Source of the DNA: an uncultured Spirochaetales bacterium
GTDB taxonomy: Bacteria > Spirochaetota > Spirochaetia > Sphaerochaetales > Sphaerochaetaceae
Direction of reading: 5' to 3'
NCBI GenBank assembly: GCA_949293595.1
Contig: CASFDW010000005.1
Coordinates: 49,988-113,987, forward strand
Length of the DNA: 64,000 nucleotides
Shown here: positions 33,246-43,027 of the stretch, piece after piece
Layout of the letters: each line of letters starts with the position of its first letter
Position numbering within the stretch: position 1 is the stretch's first letter
The notes under the pieces: model-generated
What the model saw: the letters and a program-made list of their open reading frames with translations, nothing else
What the model was told of the DNA's origin: nothing
The model's database searches: none
Position numbers and translations under genes: made by a program

Positions 33246-34166
33246 TCACAAGTATTTTTCCAGTTCCCTGACAACATCGGGAATCATGGAGCTGTCATCC
33301 AGCCGCGCTCCGCAGGCGAAGGCATGCCCTCCCCCGCCGAAGGCAACGGCGACCTGGTTTATCTTTATCCTGTCGGATCTGAACTCAACCCTGACCTTTC
33401 CGTTCAGGTCTGCGAAAAGAACAAAGATAGGATGATCCTTTATGTCGCGCATGCATGAAAGGGCCTCGCTGACCATGTCTGGCGTGAGATGGAAACGGTC
33501 GATCACATCCTGGGTGACATACATGTACAACACACCTTTTTCGCTTATCCTCAGCTGAGAATAGGCATGAGCCATGAATTGCACATTGTCCATGGTGCGC
33601 TCGTTTATCCTCGCGATGAGGAAACTCATGTCGAATCCGGTATCCAACAGTCTGGCTGCGATCCGAAGCGTATCCGGCCCCACTGACGGATATGCGAAAC
33701 GTCCGGTATCGGTGACCATTCCGGTATAAAGACATCTGGCGGCATCCTGGCTGATTTTCAGATTCCGTGCCATGGCATGGGACGCGATGATCTCGCAGCA
33801 GGATGACAACAGCTCCTCTATGTTCTCATGTCCGTAGCTGTCCATCACGATATGATGGTCTATCTTCAGGATGGACGGAGCACCCATGAATTCCGGATCC
33901 GCGCTGCGTTCACGGGTTGAGTTGTCGACCTGTATCACAAACGCATCGGAATAATCGACGTTTCCCGGCAACGTCCATGCACCGAGAAACTCGAAACGGC
34001 TTATGGCCTGATTGACCACGACCGGAGAAACGCCGTAGTTGTCCTCGATGAGGTACTTCAGCCCCAGCGAGGCACCGACGCAGTCTCCATCGGGCTGGAT
34101 ATGCCCTATTATCACTGTTTTCGGATATTTTATTATTTCACGTTCTATTATTTCAAAAGCGTTCAT
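33246..34166 (-). CDS. nrnA: DHH/DHHA1 phosphoesterase, NrnA-like oligoribonuclease/pAp phosphatase
   Basis: 306 residues. DHH motifs: VIIGHIQPDGDCVGAS (His22, Asp26, Asp28), VIQVDNSTRERSADP, LKIDHHIVMDSYG (DHH) and the C-terminal DHHA1 GGGGHAFACGARL. NrnA degrades nanoRNAs and 3'-phosphoadenosine 5'-phosphate. The latter would suit a cell handling sulfate esters, but that link is only suggestive. ATG 34166 has TATAAT ending six bases upstream and no Shine-Dalgarno; the longer frame reads through that promoter. Confidence 0.88.
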   Translation of the reverse strand: MNAFEIIEREIIKYPKTVIIGHIQPDGDCVGASLGLKYLIEDNYGVSPVVVNQAISRFEFLGAWTLPGNVDYSDAFVIQVDNSTRERSADPEFMGAPSILKIDHHIVMDSYGHENIEELLSSCCEIIASHAMARNLKISQDAARCLYTGMVTDTGRFAYPSVGPDTLRIAARLLDTGFDMSFLIARINERTMDNVQFMAHAYSQLRISEKGVLYMYVTQDVIDRFHLTPDMVSEALSCMRDIKDHPIFVLFADLNGKVRVEFRSDRIKINQVAVAFGGGGHAFACGARLDDSSMIPDVVRELEKYL

Positions 34167-34172
34167 AAATAG

Positions 34173-34178
34173 ATTATA
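34173..34178 (-). promoter_or_regulatory. -10 for leaderless nrnA
   Basis: Minus strand perfect TATAAT, gap CTATTT, ATG 34166. Confidence 0.6.
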
Positions 34179-34192
34179 AGGGCGGATTATGG

Positions 34193-34219
34193 CAAAAAGA
34201 AAGCCCCCGGATGGGGGCT
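34193..34219 (-). terminator. Terminator of the sugar ABC operon
   Basis: AGCCCCC (34202-34208) pairs with GGGGGCT (34213-34219), followed on the minus strand by TTCTTTTT. Confidence 0.8.
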
Positions 34220-34240
34220 GTGAAAACAATCGGCATCGGC

Positions 34241-35563
34241 TCACAGGGCAGCGATGTTTGCCTTGGCCTGCTCGATCAGCTTGCCGATGTCGGCGTTCTT
34301 GTCGAGGGCGATGCCTTCAACAACGTCGGCCAGGGCCTGACGGATCTCATAGCTGTTTGCGAACACCGGGTCATATGCGAGCACACCGTCCGGATATGTC
34401 GCGCTGACATCCTTTGCCGCAGGACCGATACCGCCTTTGGCGATGCTTTCCTTATATGCCTCGGTTTCTATACCACCCTTGCTCGAAGGAGCATAGCCTG
34501 TGTTCGCCGCATAGAGTCCAGATGCCTCGGCGTCGTACATGTATTCGAGGAAGATGCTGGTGGCCAGGTCGGTGAGGGCGTCGCCAGTACTGAATCCGCA
34601 GAAATTACCTCCCTGCTGGATGACCGCAGGATTGACTCCGGTCGGGGAATAGGTCACTGCGGCCTCGAAGCCGTCGGGCATGATGTAGGCCGTACCGGCC
34701 GACGAACCGATGTAGACTATGATGTTGCCGTTGGAGAACGGACCGGAGCAGTATCCATCCTCGCCTGCCGTGCGGAAATATCCTTCCTTGATACCCTTCT
34801 GCCACCACTGGTAGAACGCCATTGTCTTGGGCAGGTTCTCCTCGTCAAACAGATAGATGTTTCCCTGCGTGTCCGCATATCTGGCTCCAAAGTTCACTGG
34901 TCCGTATATGCCCAGGTTGTCCATCGAATCGAATCCCACGCCGGGCTTTCCGATGATGGCCGCAATCTTCTTTGCCACATCGGCAAGCTCGTCCATGGTC
35001 TTGGGAACCGTCAACCCGTGCTCGTCGAAGAAGGTCTTGTTGTAGAACATGACCTCGGTCGATTTTCCGAGGCTTGTCGCATAGGTCTTGCCGTCCGGGA
35101 ACGCCTTGTTCTCCTCCAGGTAGGACGGAACGACGAGAGCCAGCTCCTCGGGTGTTATTCCGAAATCATCCGACAGATACCCGGTAAGATCCATGAGCTT
35201 TCCACTTGGCATGTATGTCATCATGTTGTTGTTGTATGCCTGTCCGATATTCGGAGCCGTTCCGGCTGCAAGTGCGCTCAGGATCTTGTTGTGGCAGTCG
35301 CCATAACCACCCTGGCAGGTTGCATTCACGGTGATGCCATACTCGTTGGTGTCATTGAAAAGGGCGACCACCTTGTCCAATGCGATTCCGTTCTCATTCG
35401 TCTGGGCATGCCAGAGCTCGAGAGTGATGTTTGCATTCTTAAGATCGTCAGCTGTTATCTCACCGGAGGAGACAGCCGCCGTGGCGCCTTCCTTCGTGCC
35501 GGCGGCGAAAACCATCGGCAGAACCATCATGATGGCAATCATGAGAGTCAAAGTTTTTTTCAT
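34241..35563 (-). CDS. Sugar ABC transporter substrate-binding protein (family 1)
   Basis: 440 residues. Signal peptide MKKTLTLMIAIMMVLPMVFA, then AGTKEG. Core features: ITLELWHAQTNENGIALDKVVALFN, NKILSALAAGTAPNIGQAYNNNMMTYMPSGKLMDLTGYL and YATSLGKSTEVMFYNKTFFDEHGL, as in UgpB/MalE-type CUT1 proteins. Ligand unknown (oligosaccharide or glycerol phosphodiester class). ATG 35563 has AAGGAG upstream. It is the last gene of its operon, which is unusual since binding proteins are more often first, and it lies 46 bases after the permease. Confidence 0.9.
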   Translation of the reverse strand: MKKTLTLMIAIMMVLPMVFAAGTKEGATAAVSSGEITADDLKNANITLELWHAQTNENGIALDKVVALFNDTNEYGITVNATCQGGYGDCHNKILSALAAGTAPNIGQAYNNNMMTYMPSGKLMDLTGYLSDDFGITPEELALVVPSYLEENKAFPDGKTYATSLGKSTEVMFYNKTFFDEHGLTVPKTMDELADVAKKIAAIIGKPGVGFDSMDNLGIYGPVNFGARYADTQGNIYLFDEENLPKTMAFYQWWQKGIKEGYFRTAGEDGYCSGPFSNGNIIVYIGSSAGTAYIMPDGFEAAVTYSPTGVNPAVIQQGGNFCGFSTGDALTDLATSIFLEYMYDAEASGLYAANTGYAPSSKGGIETEAYKESIAKGGIGPAAKDVSATYPDGVLAYDPVFANSYEIRQALADVVEGIALDKNADIGKLIEQAKANIAAL

Positions 35564-35609
35564 GTTTTTTCTCCTTTTCGGCTTCTGAAGCCGTTTTTTC
35601 ACAAATAAA

Positions 35610-36452
35610 TCACCCCTTCAGGCCACCGCGGGCGATACCCTGGATTATGTATTTCTGGAAAACCAGATATATCAGTATCAGTGGCAGCACCACTATTGTA
35701 GCTCCGGCCATCATGAGGTGGTAATCCGCCCCTGCATCGCTGGAAAAATACTGCAATCCGATTGAAAGCACGCGGTTGTTGATGTTTCCCGTAACAAGCA
35801 AAGGCCACAGATAAGCGTTCCAGCTTGCTATGAAATTGAACAGTCCTATGGTGACAAGAGAGCTTTTCGCATTGGGCACCATCATCTTCCAGAGGAATTT
35901 CCAATCGGAGCATCCGTCGACCTTCGCAGCCAGATATATCTGGTTTGGAATCTGGTTGAAAAACTGTCGGAGCAGATATATGTAGAACACGCTGGCCGTA
36001 TATGGGACGATCTGGGCCCACAGTGTATCGTAGAGTCCCATGCGTGTTATTGTAATGAAATTCGTTATGAGATACATCTGCGACGGGACCATCATGGTAG
36101 CCAGCAGGAATCCGAAAAGCTTGTCCCTTCCCTTGAACTCAAGCCGCGAGAATGCAAAGGCACCGAGTATCGTGGTGAACAAGGTGAAAACCGTGTTCGT
36201 CACAGCCACTATCACCGAGTTTCTGAAATAGACGCCGAACGGGTTGCTCTTCATGGTAAGGACAGCCAAATAGTTGCCCCACTGCATCTTCTCCGGCCAC
36301 CAGACAATTTTTGGGGAGGTGATTTCCCTAAGTGTCTTGAGCGAACCGGAAATCATCCAGAAGAACGGGAACAACATCACCACGGCCCCGGCTGAGAGCA
36401 GGATGAAAACAAGTATCCTGAGGCCTTTTGAATCGATTCTGTCATTGTTCAT
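35610..36452 (-). CDS. Sugar ABC transporter permease (MalG/UgpE type)
   Basis: 280 residues, six helices, with the EAA loop IYLAAKVDGCSDWKFLWKMMVPNAKSSL and C-terminal PLILIYLVFQKYIIQGIARGGLKG, the standard MalG-type end. ATG 36452 has GAGGAGG upstream. Partner of the MalF-type permease that starts 11 bases further on. Confidence 0.92.
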   Translation of the reverse strand: MNNDRIDSKGLRILVFILLSAGAVVMLFPFFWMISGSLKTLREITSPKIVWWPEKMQWGNYLAVLTMKSNPFGVYFRNSVIVAVTNTVFTLFTTILGAFAFSRLEFKGRDKLFGFLLATMMVPSQMYLITNFITITRMGLYDTLWAQIVPYTASVFYIYLLRQFFNQIPNQIYLAAKVDGCSDWKFLWKMMVPNAKSSLVTIGLFNFIASWNAYLWPLLVTGNINNRVLSIGLQYFSSDAGADYHLMMAGATIVVLPLILIYLVFQKYIIQGIARGGLKG

Positions 36453-36463
36453 TCGGCCCCTCC

Positions 36464-37354
36464 TCAATTCTCCGATGCACGCTTGTTGCTCATATGCATC
36501 TGTATGAAAGTGAAAACCATGATGATCATGAACATTATCACACCGCTGGCTGCGGCAATGGTATATTTGCTGGCCCCGTAGAACTTGTCGTACATGTAAT
36601 AGACCATCGTCGTTGCGCTGTGCAGCGGTCCGTCGTCACCGAACAGCCCCACCACCTCTACATATGCCTTGAAAGCACCGATGGTGGCAATGACGAACTG
36701 ATATGCCAATATGGGACCGAGCTGCGGGATCGTGATCTTCGTGAACTGCTTCCACTTCCCGGCCTCATCTATGCGGGCGGCCTGGTACAGCTGCGGATCT
36801 ATCCCTTGCAGTCCTGCCAGGAAGATGACTATCTTGAAGGCCAGGGACGACCAGATGCCGAAGATGCACAAGGTGATCATCGAATAATCAGGATCATTGA
36901 GCCATTGTATGGCATCCACTCCGAACACGGCCAGAATCTTGTTGAAAACCCCGAACTCGCTGTGGAAGATGAACCGGAATGCCAGACCGATGGCGATCGC
37001 GTTTGTGACATAAGGAAGGAAATATGCCGTCTGGAAGAACTTCGCACCCTTGATTCCGCTGTTCAGCAGCACGGCGATTGCAAGGGATATCACAATCGAG
37101 ACCGGAACGGTCACGAAGGCATAGATGAACGTATTAAGTATGGCCTTGTGGAAGTTCGGATCCTTTAAAACCCATATGTAGCTGGACAAACCGAACCCCT
37201 CGCCTGTCTTGGAAAAGATGTTGAAACTCTCGTAAAGGCTCATTCTGACCGTGTGGATCATCGGAAAGATGACGAACACCGCAATGATCACAAGGGACGG
37301 CAACAGATAGAGCATGGCCCTCAGAAAAGTCTTCTTCTGATTCTGTCCTACCAT
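36464..37354 (-). CDS. Sugar ABC transporter permease (MalF/UgpA type)
   Basis: 296 residues, six helices. The EAA loop is LYQAARIDEAGKWKQFTKITIPQLGPIL, and YFLPYVTNAIAIGLAFRFIFHSEFGVFN with INWLNDP-like IQWLNDPDYSMI is typical for CUT1. The ATG overlaps the end of the ATPase gene by seven bases. Confidence 0.92.
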   Translation of the reverse strand: MVGQNQKKTFLRAMLYLLPSLVIIAVFVIFPMIHTVRMSLYESFNIFSKTGEGFGLSSYIWVLKDPNFHKAILNTFIYAFVTVPVSIVISLAIAVLLNSGIKGAKFFQTAYFLPYVTNAIAIGLAFRFIFHSEFGVFNKILAVFGVDAIQWLNDPDYSMITLCIFGIWSSLAFKIVIFLAGLQGIDPQLYQAARIDEAGKWKQFTKITIPQLGPILAYQFVIATIGAFKAYVEVVGLFGDDGPLHSATTMVYYMYDKFYGASKYTIAAASGVIMFMIIMVFTFIQMHMSNKRASEN

Positions 37355-38445
37355 CTCTCTATCCTCACCCCCTGGTCGTCGAAGATATGCACACCGCTTT
37401 TTTTCAAGGAGAAGAATACGGTGTCACCTTCTGAGACCTCGTAATCCGATTCTATCAGAGCCTCCGAGTACTTACCGTTCAAATCGAACCTTACCTGGAA
37501 ATCCCGGCCGACAGTGGCCTTGTAACCGATATCCACATGGAATACACCATCTTTCCCGGCCTCGTCTGGAACAAAGCTCTCCGGGCGTATGCCTACTTTG
37601 TACCTGCCATCGGGAAGAGTTGTCCTTATGGCCTTGTCTCCGTTCAGGATGACGTGGCCGGATGAAATGGACGCGTCGAAGAAATTGATCGGAGGATTGC
37701 CCATGAATTGTGCGACGAAGGCGTTTGCGGGATGCACGTATGTCTCCTGCGGAGGCGCAACCTGCTGCACGACACCGTCCTTCATCACGATGATCTCGTC
37801 AGTGATGCTCATCGCCTCCTCCTGATCATGGGTGACGAAAACCGTGGTGATTCCGGTTGCCTGCTGGATGCGTCTTATCTCCTCCCTCGTCTGGATGCGC
37901 AGCCTGGCATCAAGGTTCGACAGAGGCTCATCCAGAAGGAGCACCTTCGGCTGTTTCGCAATGGCCCGGGCAATCGCCACACGCTGTTGCTGACCGCCGG
38001 AGAGCTGTGCGGGCTTGCGCGTGAGAAGTTGTTCGATGGCAACGATCTTTGCCGTTCTGATCACTATGTCATCGATTGCCGCCTTCCTCTCCTTTGCATC
38101 GGGATGCGAGAGCCTGAAGCTTTTGCTGTTCCTAAGCGGGAAAGCAATGTTGTCGTATACGGTCATGTGGGGATAAAGCGCATAGTTCTGGAAAACAAGC
38201 CCTATGCCGCGCTTTTCCGGAGGAAGAGCCGTGACATCCTCATCGCCGAAATATATTTTTCCACTCGTCGGCTCATGAAGGCCGGCAAGAAGGAAGAGAG
38301 TCGTGCTCTTCCCGCATCCGGAGGGACCGAGAAGACCGACAAGATGACCGCTGGGAATCGTCACGCACAGATTGTTCACAGCAATGGTCTCGGTATTTTC
38401 CTTGGAGGTGAATGTTTTTGTCAGACCGTCCAGTATTATATCCAT
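37348..38445 (-). CDS. msmX: CUT1 ABC transporter ATPase (MsmX/UgpC type)
   Basis: 365 residues. Walker A GPSGCGKST (40-48), Q-loop VFQNYALYPHMTVYDNIAFPL, LSGGQQQRVAIARAI, Walker B VLLLDEPLSNLDARLR and a C-terminal TOBE/regulatory region (YKVGIRPESFVP). MsmX-type ATPases serve several permeases; the importer at 54586-56306 has none of its own, so this one may serve both. ATG 38445 is preferred to the GTG four codons upstream. First gene of its operon, behind a TTGCCT-17-TAGAAT promoter. Confidence 0.93.
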   Translation of the reverse strand: MDIILDGLTKTFTSKENTETIAVNNLCVTIPSGHLVGLLGPSGCGKSTTLFLLAGLHEPTSGKIYFGDEDVTALPPEKRGIGLVFQNYALYPHMTVYDNIAFPLRNSKSFRLSHPDAKERKAAIDDIVIRTAKIVAIEQLLTRKPAQLSGGQQQRVAIARAIAKQPKVLLLDEPLSNLDARLRIQTREEIRRIQQATGITTVFVTHDQEEAMSITDEIIVMKDGVVQQVAPPQETYVHPANAFVAQFMGNPPINFFDASISSGHVILNGDKAIRTTLPDGRYKVGIRPESFVPDEAGKDGVFHVDIGYKATVGRDFQVRFDLNGKYSEALIESDYEVSEGDTVFFSLKKSGVHIFDDQGVRIERW

Positions 38446-38482
38446 GGGAATGCCCACCCTCTCCTTATGATTCAGCTTGAAC

Positions 38483-38499
38483 AGACTACCCCGTAGTCT
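38483..38499. repeat. Inverted repeat in the msmX leader
   Basis: AGACTAC-CCC-GTAGTCT, a perfect 7-bp inverted repeat just downstream of the expected transcript start. It could be an operator or a leader hairpin. Confidence 0.5.
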
Positions 38500-38514
38500 T
38501 AATGCACCATGCTC

Positions 38515-38543
38515 ATTCTAACCCTTGTTCACCCCATAGGCAA
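38515..38543 (-). promoter_or_regulatory. Promoter of the msmX-led sugar ABC operon
   Basis: Minus strand TTGCCT (38538-38543), 17-base spacer, TAGAAT (38515-38520). The leader is about 60 bases. Confidence 0.55.
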
Positions 38544-38731
38544 AACAAATTCGAAAAACATGAATGACTTATATCATGTCTATTGAAACAACATATGACG
38601 ATTTGGTTACTTTTTCATGAAATTACAAACAGGAAATAAAACAAAAACAGGCAATCCGACAAAATAATTAATAACAACGCATCATCGGATTGCAAGACTT
38701 TCCTACGGTCAGAGTTCCCAAAACATGAAAA

Positions 38732-40141
38732 TCATGACGGCCTGCGATAATGAGGGAGAATACGACCTTTGATCAGCTTGCCATACTCATCAATCATCTT
38801 GTCCATCGGACGAATTGCATACTCCTCGATCACAATATTACGCATTTGAAGAAGAATGTTTTTGAATTTATCTGACAAAGAAAGATTACAGAGTTCATAC
38901 GGATCTCCAATCAAATCAAAAAGTAATTCTTCCCCTTCCCAGCTATTCCAAATATATTTGAATCTCTCTGAAACAACAAACATTCCACCTGTTGTCACTT
39001 GTTTGTTTTTACGATAACTTTCTCCAACAACAAATGAACGTAATTTTCTATTGGAGAGAAGCCTGAACAATGATATTCCATCATACTCATCGGGAATATG
39101 CAAACCTGCATAATCAAGAAAGGTAGGAGCAAAATCAAGCAAGGACACGGGAATATTCTCTCTTCCATTCATTTTCATACCATCAGGAAATTTCACAATA
39201 AAAGGAATCCGACTGGAACCTTCGAAAGGAGGACCTTTCCTAAACATATTATGATCACCCAGAAGTTCTCCATGATCAGCTGTGAAAACAATTAGCGCAT
39301 CATCGTAAAGTTTCTGAGCTTTCAAAAAATCAAGAAATCTTCCTATCTGACTGTCGATGTGTTCTATCTGGGCATAATATCCACGTCTTGCACGACAAAG
39401 CATCTTATCGTTTATTCTGCCTTCAAACGGAATCAGACAATCTGTATCTCTGTCAAACTTTGGAGCCCAATCCCCTATAACCGGACCGGGAATCTCCGCA
39501 TCCTTATACATATCCCAGTATAGTTCGGGAGGATCGATTGGAGGATGTGGTCTATGAAAACTAACTTTCATAAAGACCGGTCTGGAAGGATCACGTCTCT
39601 TGATCTGTTCAATAGCCTCAGTAATTGTCCATTCCGTGGGATGCAATTCCTTTGGTGCAGTCCATGGGCGTACCAGCCATGAATTACGATTCATATCCAT
39701 TGCCGTATCTTTAATATAGGACGGACCATTATCCTTAAGCCATTTGTGATAATCGGAAGAAATCCCATCCTCAGATAATCCTGTTTCATAAAGTTGGTTG
39801 ATTTCATATCCCAAATGTGCCCTAACAGGCTTGAAATGGTTTTTCCCTATATTAATTGTTTGATATCCAGAATTTCGCAATCTTTCGACGACAGTATTTT
39901 TAAAATCCCACGAAACTGTAAAATCATTATTGAAAAAACCTGTTTTTGAAGGTTTCATGCCAGTTATACAACAGGCTCTGGCGGGAACACATACCGGACA
40001 TGGAGAATATCCTCTCTTGAAAAAAACCGAATCAGAGGCAAGCTGATTAAGATTCGGGGTTACTATATATTTGTTACCATCGTAACCTACACAATCTGCT
40101 CTGAATTGGTCTGCCATAATAAAAAAAATATTTTTCTGCAT
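38732..40141 (-). CDS. Cytoplasmic formylglycine-type sulfatase 1 (AT-rich gene)
   Basis: 469 residues. The sulfatase signature is CVPARACCITG with the Cys to be converted to formylglycine at 51; metal and active-site segments are FFIMADQFRADCVGYD, FTADHGELLGDHNMF and GPPFEGSSRIPFIVKF. No signal peptide: the alkaline phosphatase-fold core starts at residue 3, so it works inside the cell. Base use is clearly more AT-rich than in neighbours (two 60-base samples, 38821-38880 and 39841-39900, each hold 19 G+C), which suggests separate acquisition. Last of three sulfatases, 18 bases after the second. A partner formylglycine-generating enzyme is not in the window. Confidence 0.9.
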   Translation of the reverse strand: MQKNIFFIMADQFRADCVGYDGNKYIVTPNLNQLASDSVFFKRGYSPCPVCVPARACCITGMKPSKTGFFNNDFTVSWDFKNTVVERLRNSGYQTINIGKNHFKPVRAHLGYEINQLYETGLSEDGISSDYHKWLKDNGPSYIKDTAMDMNRNSWLVRPWTAPKELHPTEWTITEAIEQIKRRDPSRPVFMKVSFHRPHPPIDPPELYWDMYKDAEIPGPVIGDWAPKFDRDTDCLIPFEGRINDKMLCRARRGYYAQIEHIDSQIGRFLDFLKAQKLYDDALIVFTADHGELLGDHNMFRKGPPFEGSSRIPFIVKFPDGMKMNGRENIPVSLLDFAPTFLDYAGLHIPDEYDGISLFRLLSNRKLRSFVVGESYRKNKQVTTGGMFVVSERFKYIWNSWEGEELLFDLIGDPYELCNLSLSDKFKNILLQMRNIVIEEYAIRPMDKMIDEYGKLIKGRILPHYRRPS

Positions 40142-40159
40142 ATGCTTTTACAACTATAA

Positions 40160-41590
40160 TTAAAAAGATTTATTAAACATACTGAATCTATCAGAAAACT
40201 CAGCACTCACACTCAATGGTCCGACGGGGGCAAACCTATGCATGAAATACTGGGAATCCTGAAGGGACCAGTCCCCGGTAGCCCTAACCCGTTCCCACAT
40301 CTTGCGGCATAAAGTCTTCTTGATTTCTGAATACTCCGAAAGAGAAATCAGGTTGCACATCTCATCAGGATCCTGCTCCAGATCATAAAGCTCATCCTCC
40401 GCAAACGTGTTGAACACATACTTCCATTCCTTGTACCACACCACCCGCTGGGTGTAACTGAAACGCTGTCCGAAAAACTCTGCAACGGTGTACTCCTCCC
40501 TGCCATCACGTCCCATGATGAACGGCATCAGATTCTTGCCGTCGGTCTTTCCGCTGAAATCCACTCCGGCTACATCAAGTACCGTAGGCATGATGTCACA
40601 GGTGTTTGCATGCACCGTACAGCGCATACCGCCGTCAACATTGCCCGGAAGCTTGATCACAAAAGGAATACTGTAAACTTCCTCGAACGGGGCGACACCC
40701 TTGCAGAACAACCCGTGGGCTCCGCACATGTCACCATGATCGGAGGTGAACACGATAAGGGTATCATCATAAAGCCCCTCTTCTTTCAAGAACGAAACGA
40801 GCCGGCCGACCTGCACATCGACCAAGGTGCAGCAACTGTAATAACAACGTACGATCTCGCCTATATCCGTATCGGACAGGTCGCTCCATACCTCATGAAG
40901 CCTCCGATAAAGACCGGGCTTGTCGTCCAAGCCGTCATTCCAATTACCCGGGACACCGAAATCATCTTCCCTATACAGGTCATAAATACTTTTCGGGACA
41001 ACATAAGGGTCATGTGGTGCATATGTAGACAAGAATGCACAGAAAGGTTTTCCCTCATGCTTCTTCCGGCGGATGAAATCCATTCCCTTATCATAGATGT
41101 AATGTTCCTCGGAGAAAGTCTCGTCCTCGGCATATACCCCGCAGATTGTCGATGTACGGTATCCTTCATCCGAAACAGCAATCTTCTTTACCGGAGTGAG
41201 AGTGCGCTTGGGGATATCCTTCTCCGTCTCGTACTCGTCTATGCCGAAATCCTCCAGCTTGTATGTCCTCTCTATATGCCACTTTCCATAATAGCAGATG
41301 TCATATCCATTACGTTCCAGCACCTGTGGAATGCTTTCGAGAGAATAATCATACTCAGCCCTGTAAGACGGAACGGTATGCGTGCAATCCACCATACCAT
41401 GGTTGTGTGGCAGCATTCCTGTTATCATGGACGCCCTGGCGGGAGAACAGATTGGATTGGATGCATGGGCGTTTGGGAAATCCACGGAATCGGAACAAAG
41501 TTTCCTGAGGTTGTCCATCCGGCACCGGGAATCCTCCAAAACAGCCTTGCGCTGCATCTGGTCGCTGATCAGAAAAATTATGTTTTTCAT
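40160..41590 (-). CDS. Cytoplasmic formylglycine-type sulfatase 2
   Basis: 476 residues. Signature CSPARASMITG with catalytic Cys48; other segments are IIFLISDQMQRKAV, DICYYGKWHIE (Lys/His of the active site), FLSTYAPHDPYVVP and VFTSDHGDMCGAHGLF. No signal peptide. The second of two adjacent ATG codons (41590) has the better spacing to AGGAG. It begins 10 bases after sulfatase 3 in the tct operon. Substrate unknown. Confidence 0.92.
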   Translation of the reverse strand: MKNIIFLISDQMQRKAVLEDSRCRMDNLRKLCSDSVDFPNAHASNPICSPARASMITGMLPHNHGMVDCTHTVPSYRAEYDYSLESIPQVLERNGYDICYYGKWHIERTYKLEDFGIDEYETEKDIPKRTLTPVKKIAVSDEGYRTSTICGVYAEDETFSEEHYIYDKGMDFIRRKKHEGKPFCAFLSTYAPHDPYVVPKSIYDLYREDDFGVPGNWNDGLDDKPGLYRRLHEVWSDLSDTDIGEIVRCYYSCCTLVDVQVGRLVSFLKEEGLYDDTLIVFTSDHGDMCGAHGLFCKGVAPFEEVYSIPFVIKLPGNVDGGMRCTVHANTCDIMPTVLDVAGVDFSGKTDGKNLMPFIMGRDGREEYTVAEFFGQRFSYTQRVVWYKEWKYVFNTFAEDELYDLEQDPDEMCNLISLSEYSEIKKTLCRKMWERVRATGDWSLQDSQYFMHRFAPVGPLSVSAEFSDRFSMFNKSF

Positions 41591-41599
41591 CATCTTCTC

Positions 41600-43018
41600 C
41601 TAAAGCAATTGGTTGTGCCCGCGTTCTGCAGGCCATTCTCCGGAAGCCGTAGGGTGCTTCTTCTTGATGAAGTCCTTTATGAGCGCCGCCTGGCTTTTTG
41701 CTGTCTTCAGGTGGGCCTTACGTGCATCCTCATCCCATCTTTCATGCAAGGCTGAAAGAAGGGAACTGCAAATCTCTTCATAACCATCGCAGCCGGCCAG
41801 ATCTACATCCTCATCGGGATCGTTCTCCAGATCAAATAGAACCGGCTTCTCAGCTCCGCAGAACTTTATCAGCTTGTACCGGCCCTTGACGATCATCGCC
41901 GAAGGATCATCTCCTTTCAGATCCTCCAGGAAAGAGAATATGGTCCTGTCCTTATCGGCATTCTTCCCCTCCAGCATGTCTGCAAGAGAGCGACCATCGC
42001 AATCCGGTAGCGTCAAAGAGCCTGTAAGCTCCACAAATGTCGGAGCTATGTCGAGGAGCGAGACTGGAGATTTGACAACTCTTGCGGGGAAATGCCCCTT
42101 CCAGGAGACAATCAGCGGGACGTTGACAGATTCCCTGTAGAAATTGCTCTTCCAGAAAAGACCGTGATGGCCGAGGGACTCCCCATGGTCGGAACAATAC
42201 ACCACAATTGTGTTCTCGACCCCGCACGTATCTTCGATGCTTTTCAAAACATTTCCGATGAGACCGTCCATATATTCGACGTTCGCATAATATGCTGCGG
42301 AAACCCTCCTCAATTCATCATCTGAAACATCACGTATCCCCCTGAGGTCTATGAACTTCCTATACCCGGGATGGAGGTTCTCATAACCGGTGAAAGCCTT
42401 GATATCCTTCAGCCTGTCATAATACTTATCGAAAAGAACCTTCTCTGCGACAAATGGGCAATGCGGTCCGTAGAAACCGACGGTAAGGAAGAACGGTTCA
42501 TCATCAGCGGCATGTTCTGAAATATAGGCAGAGGCGGCGGCAGCCACGTCGGCATCATAATCATGGACGCTGGAATGCCCCGGCCCGGATTTTTCGATGC
42601 TTATCCTAGACTGGTCCGGACTACCGGCAAGGCAGCCATAGACCATCTTCTGCCGTTCTGGACGAGGGAATGTGGGTGTTATCTCCCCAACCAGGTGTTC
42701 GTCGAAGCCGTGCAGCTGGTCATGGAAATTGAAGTGCATCCTGCCGCACAGCGCCGTACGGTACCCGTTGCACCCCAGGCTGTGCGCCACCGTAACCTCG
42801 TCCGACCTCAGACACTGGACATTGTTCCACACACCCGTCCCATCGGGCAGCCTGCCGGTAAGCAGGCCTGCCCGGGACGGTACGCAGAGAGGAGAACTGC
42901 AATATGTATTTTTGAAACATACCCCGTTTTGGGACAATATGTTCAGGTTCGGAGTATCCGCAACGTCCAGCACATTATGCTGGTCGGATATGATGAATAC
43001 TATATTCGGCCTGTTCAT
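41600..43018 (-). CDS. Cytoplasmic formylglycine-type sulfatase 3
   Basis: 472 residues. Signature CVPSRAGLLTG with catalytic Cys45, VFIISDQHNVLD at the N-terminus, TALCGRMHFNFHD, FYGPHCPF and VYCSDHGESLGHHGLFWK. No signal peptide. The form 'DQH..., CxPSR, HFxxHDQxHGFD' recalls choline-sulfatase-like members, which act in the cytoplasm on small sulfate esters, but this does not fix the substrate. It starts nine bases after tctA. Confidence 0.92.
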   Translation of the reverse strand: MNRPNIVFIISDQHNVLDVADTPNLNILSQNGVCFKNTYCSSPLCVPSRAGLLTGRLPDGTGVWNNVQCLRSDEVTVAHSLGCNGYRTALCGRMHFNFHDQLHGFDEHLVGEITPTFPRPERQKMVYGCLAGSPDQSRISIEKSGPGHSSVHDYDADVAAAASAYISEHAADDEPFFLTVGFYGPHCPFVAEKVLFDKYYDRLKDIKAFTGYENLHPGYRKFIDLRGIRDVSDDELRRVSAAYYANVEYMDGLIGNVLKSIEDTCGVENTIVVYCSDHGESLGHHGLFWKSNFYRESVNVPLIVSWKGHFPARVVKSPVSLLDIAPTFVELTGSLTLPDCDGRSLADMLEGKNADKDRTIFSFLEDLKGDDPSAMIVKGRYKLIKFCGAEKPVLFDLENDPDEDVDLAGCDGYEEICSSLLSALHERWDEDARKAHLKTAKSQAALIKDFIKKKHPTASGEWPAERGHNQLL

Positions 43019-43027
43019 TGTCCTTCC

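Noticed and set aside
34211..35608. 465-codon plus-strand frame antisense to the sugar-binding protein
   Set aside because: Long only because of codon bias on the other strand; it has no domain, and the minus frame has a signal peptide and family motifs.
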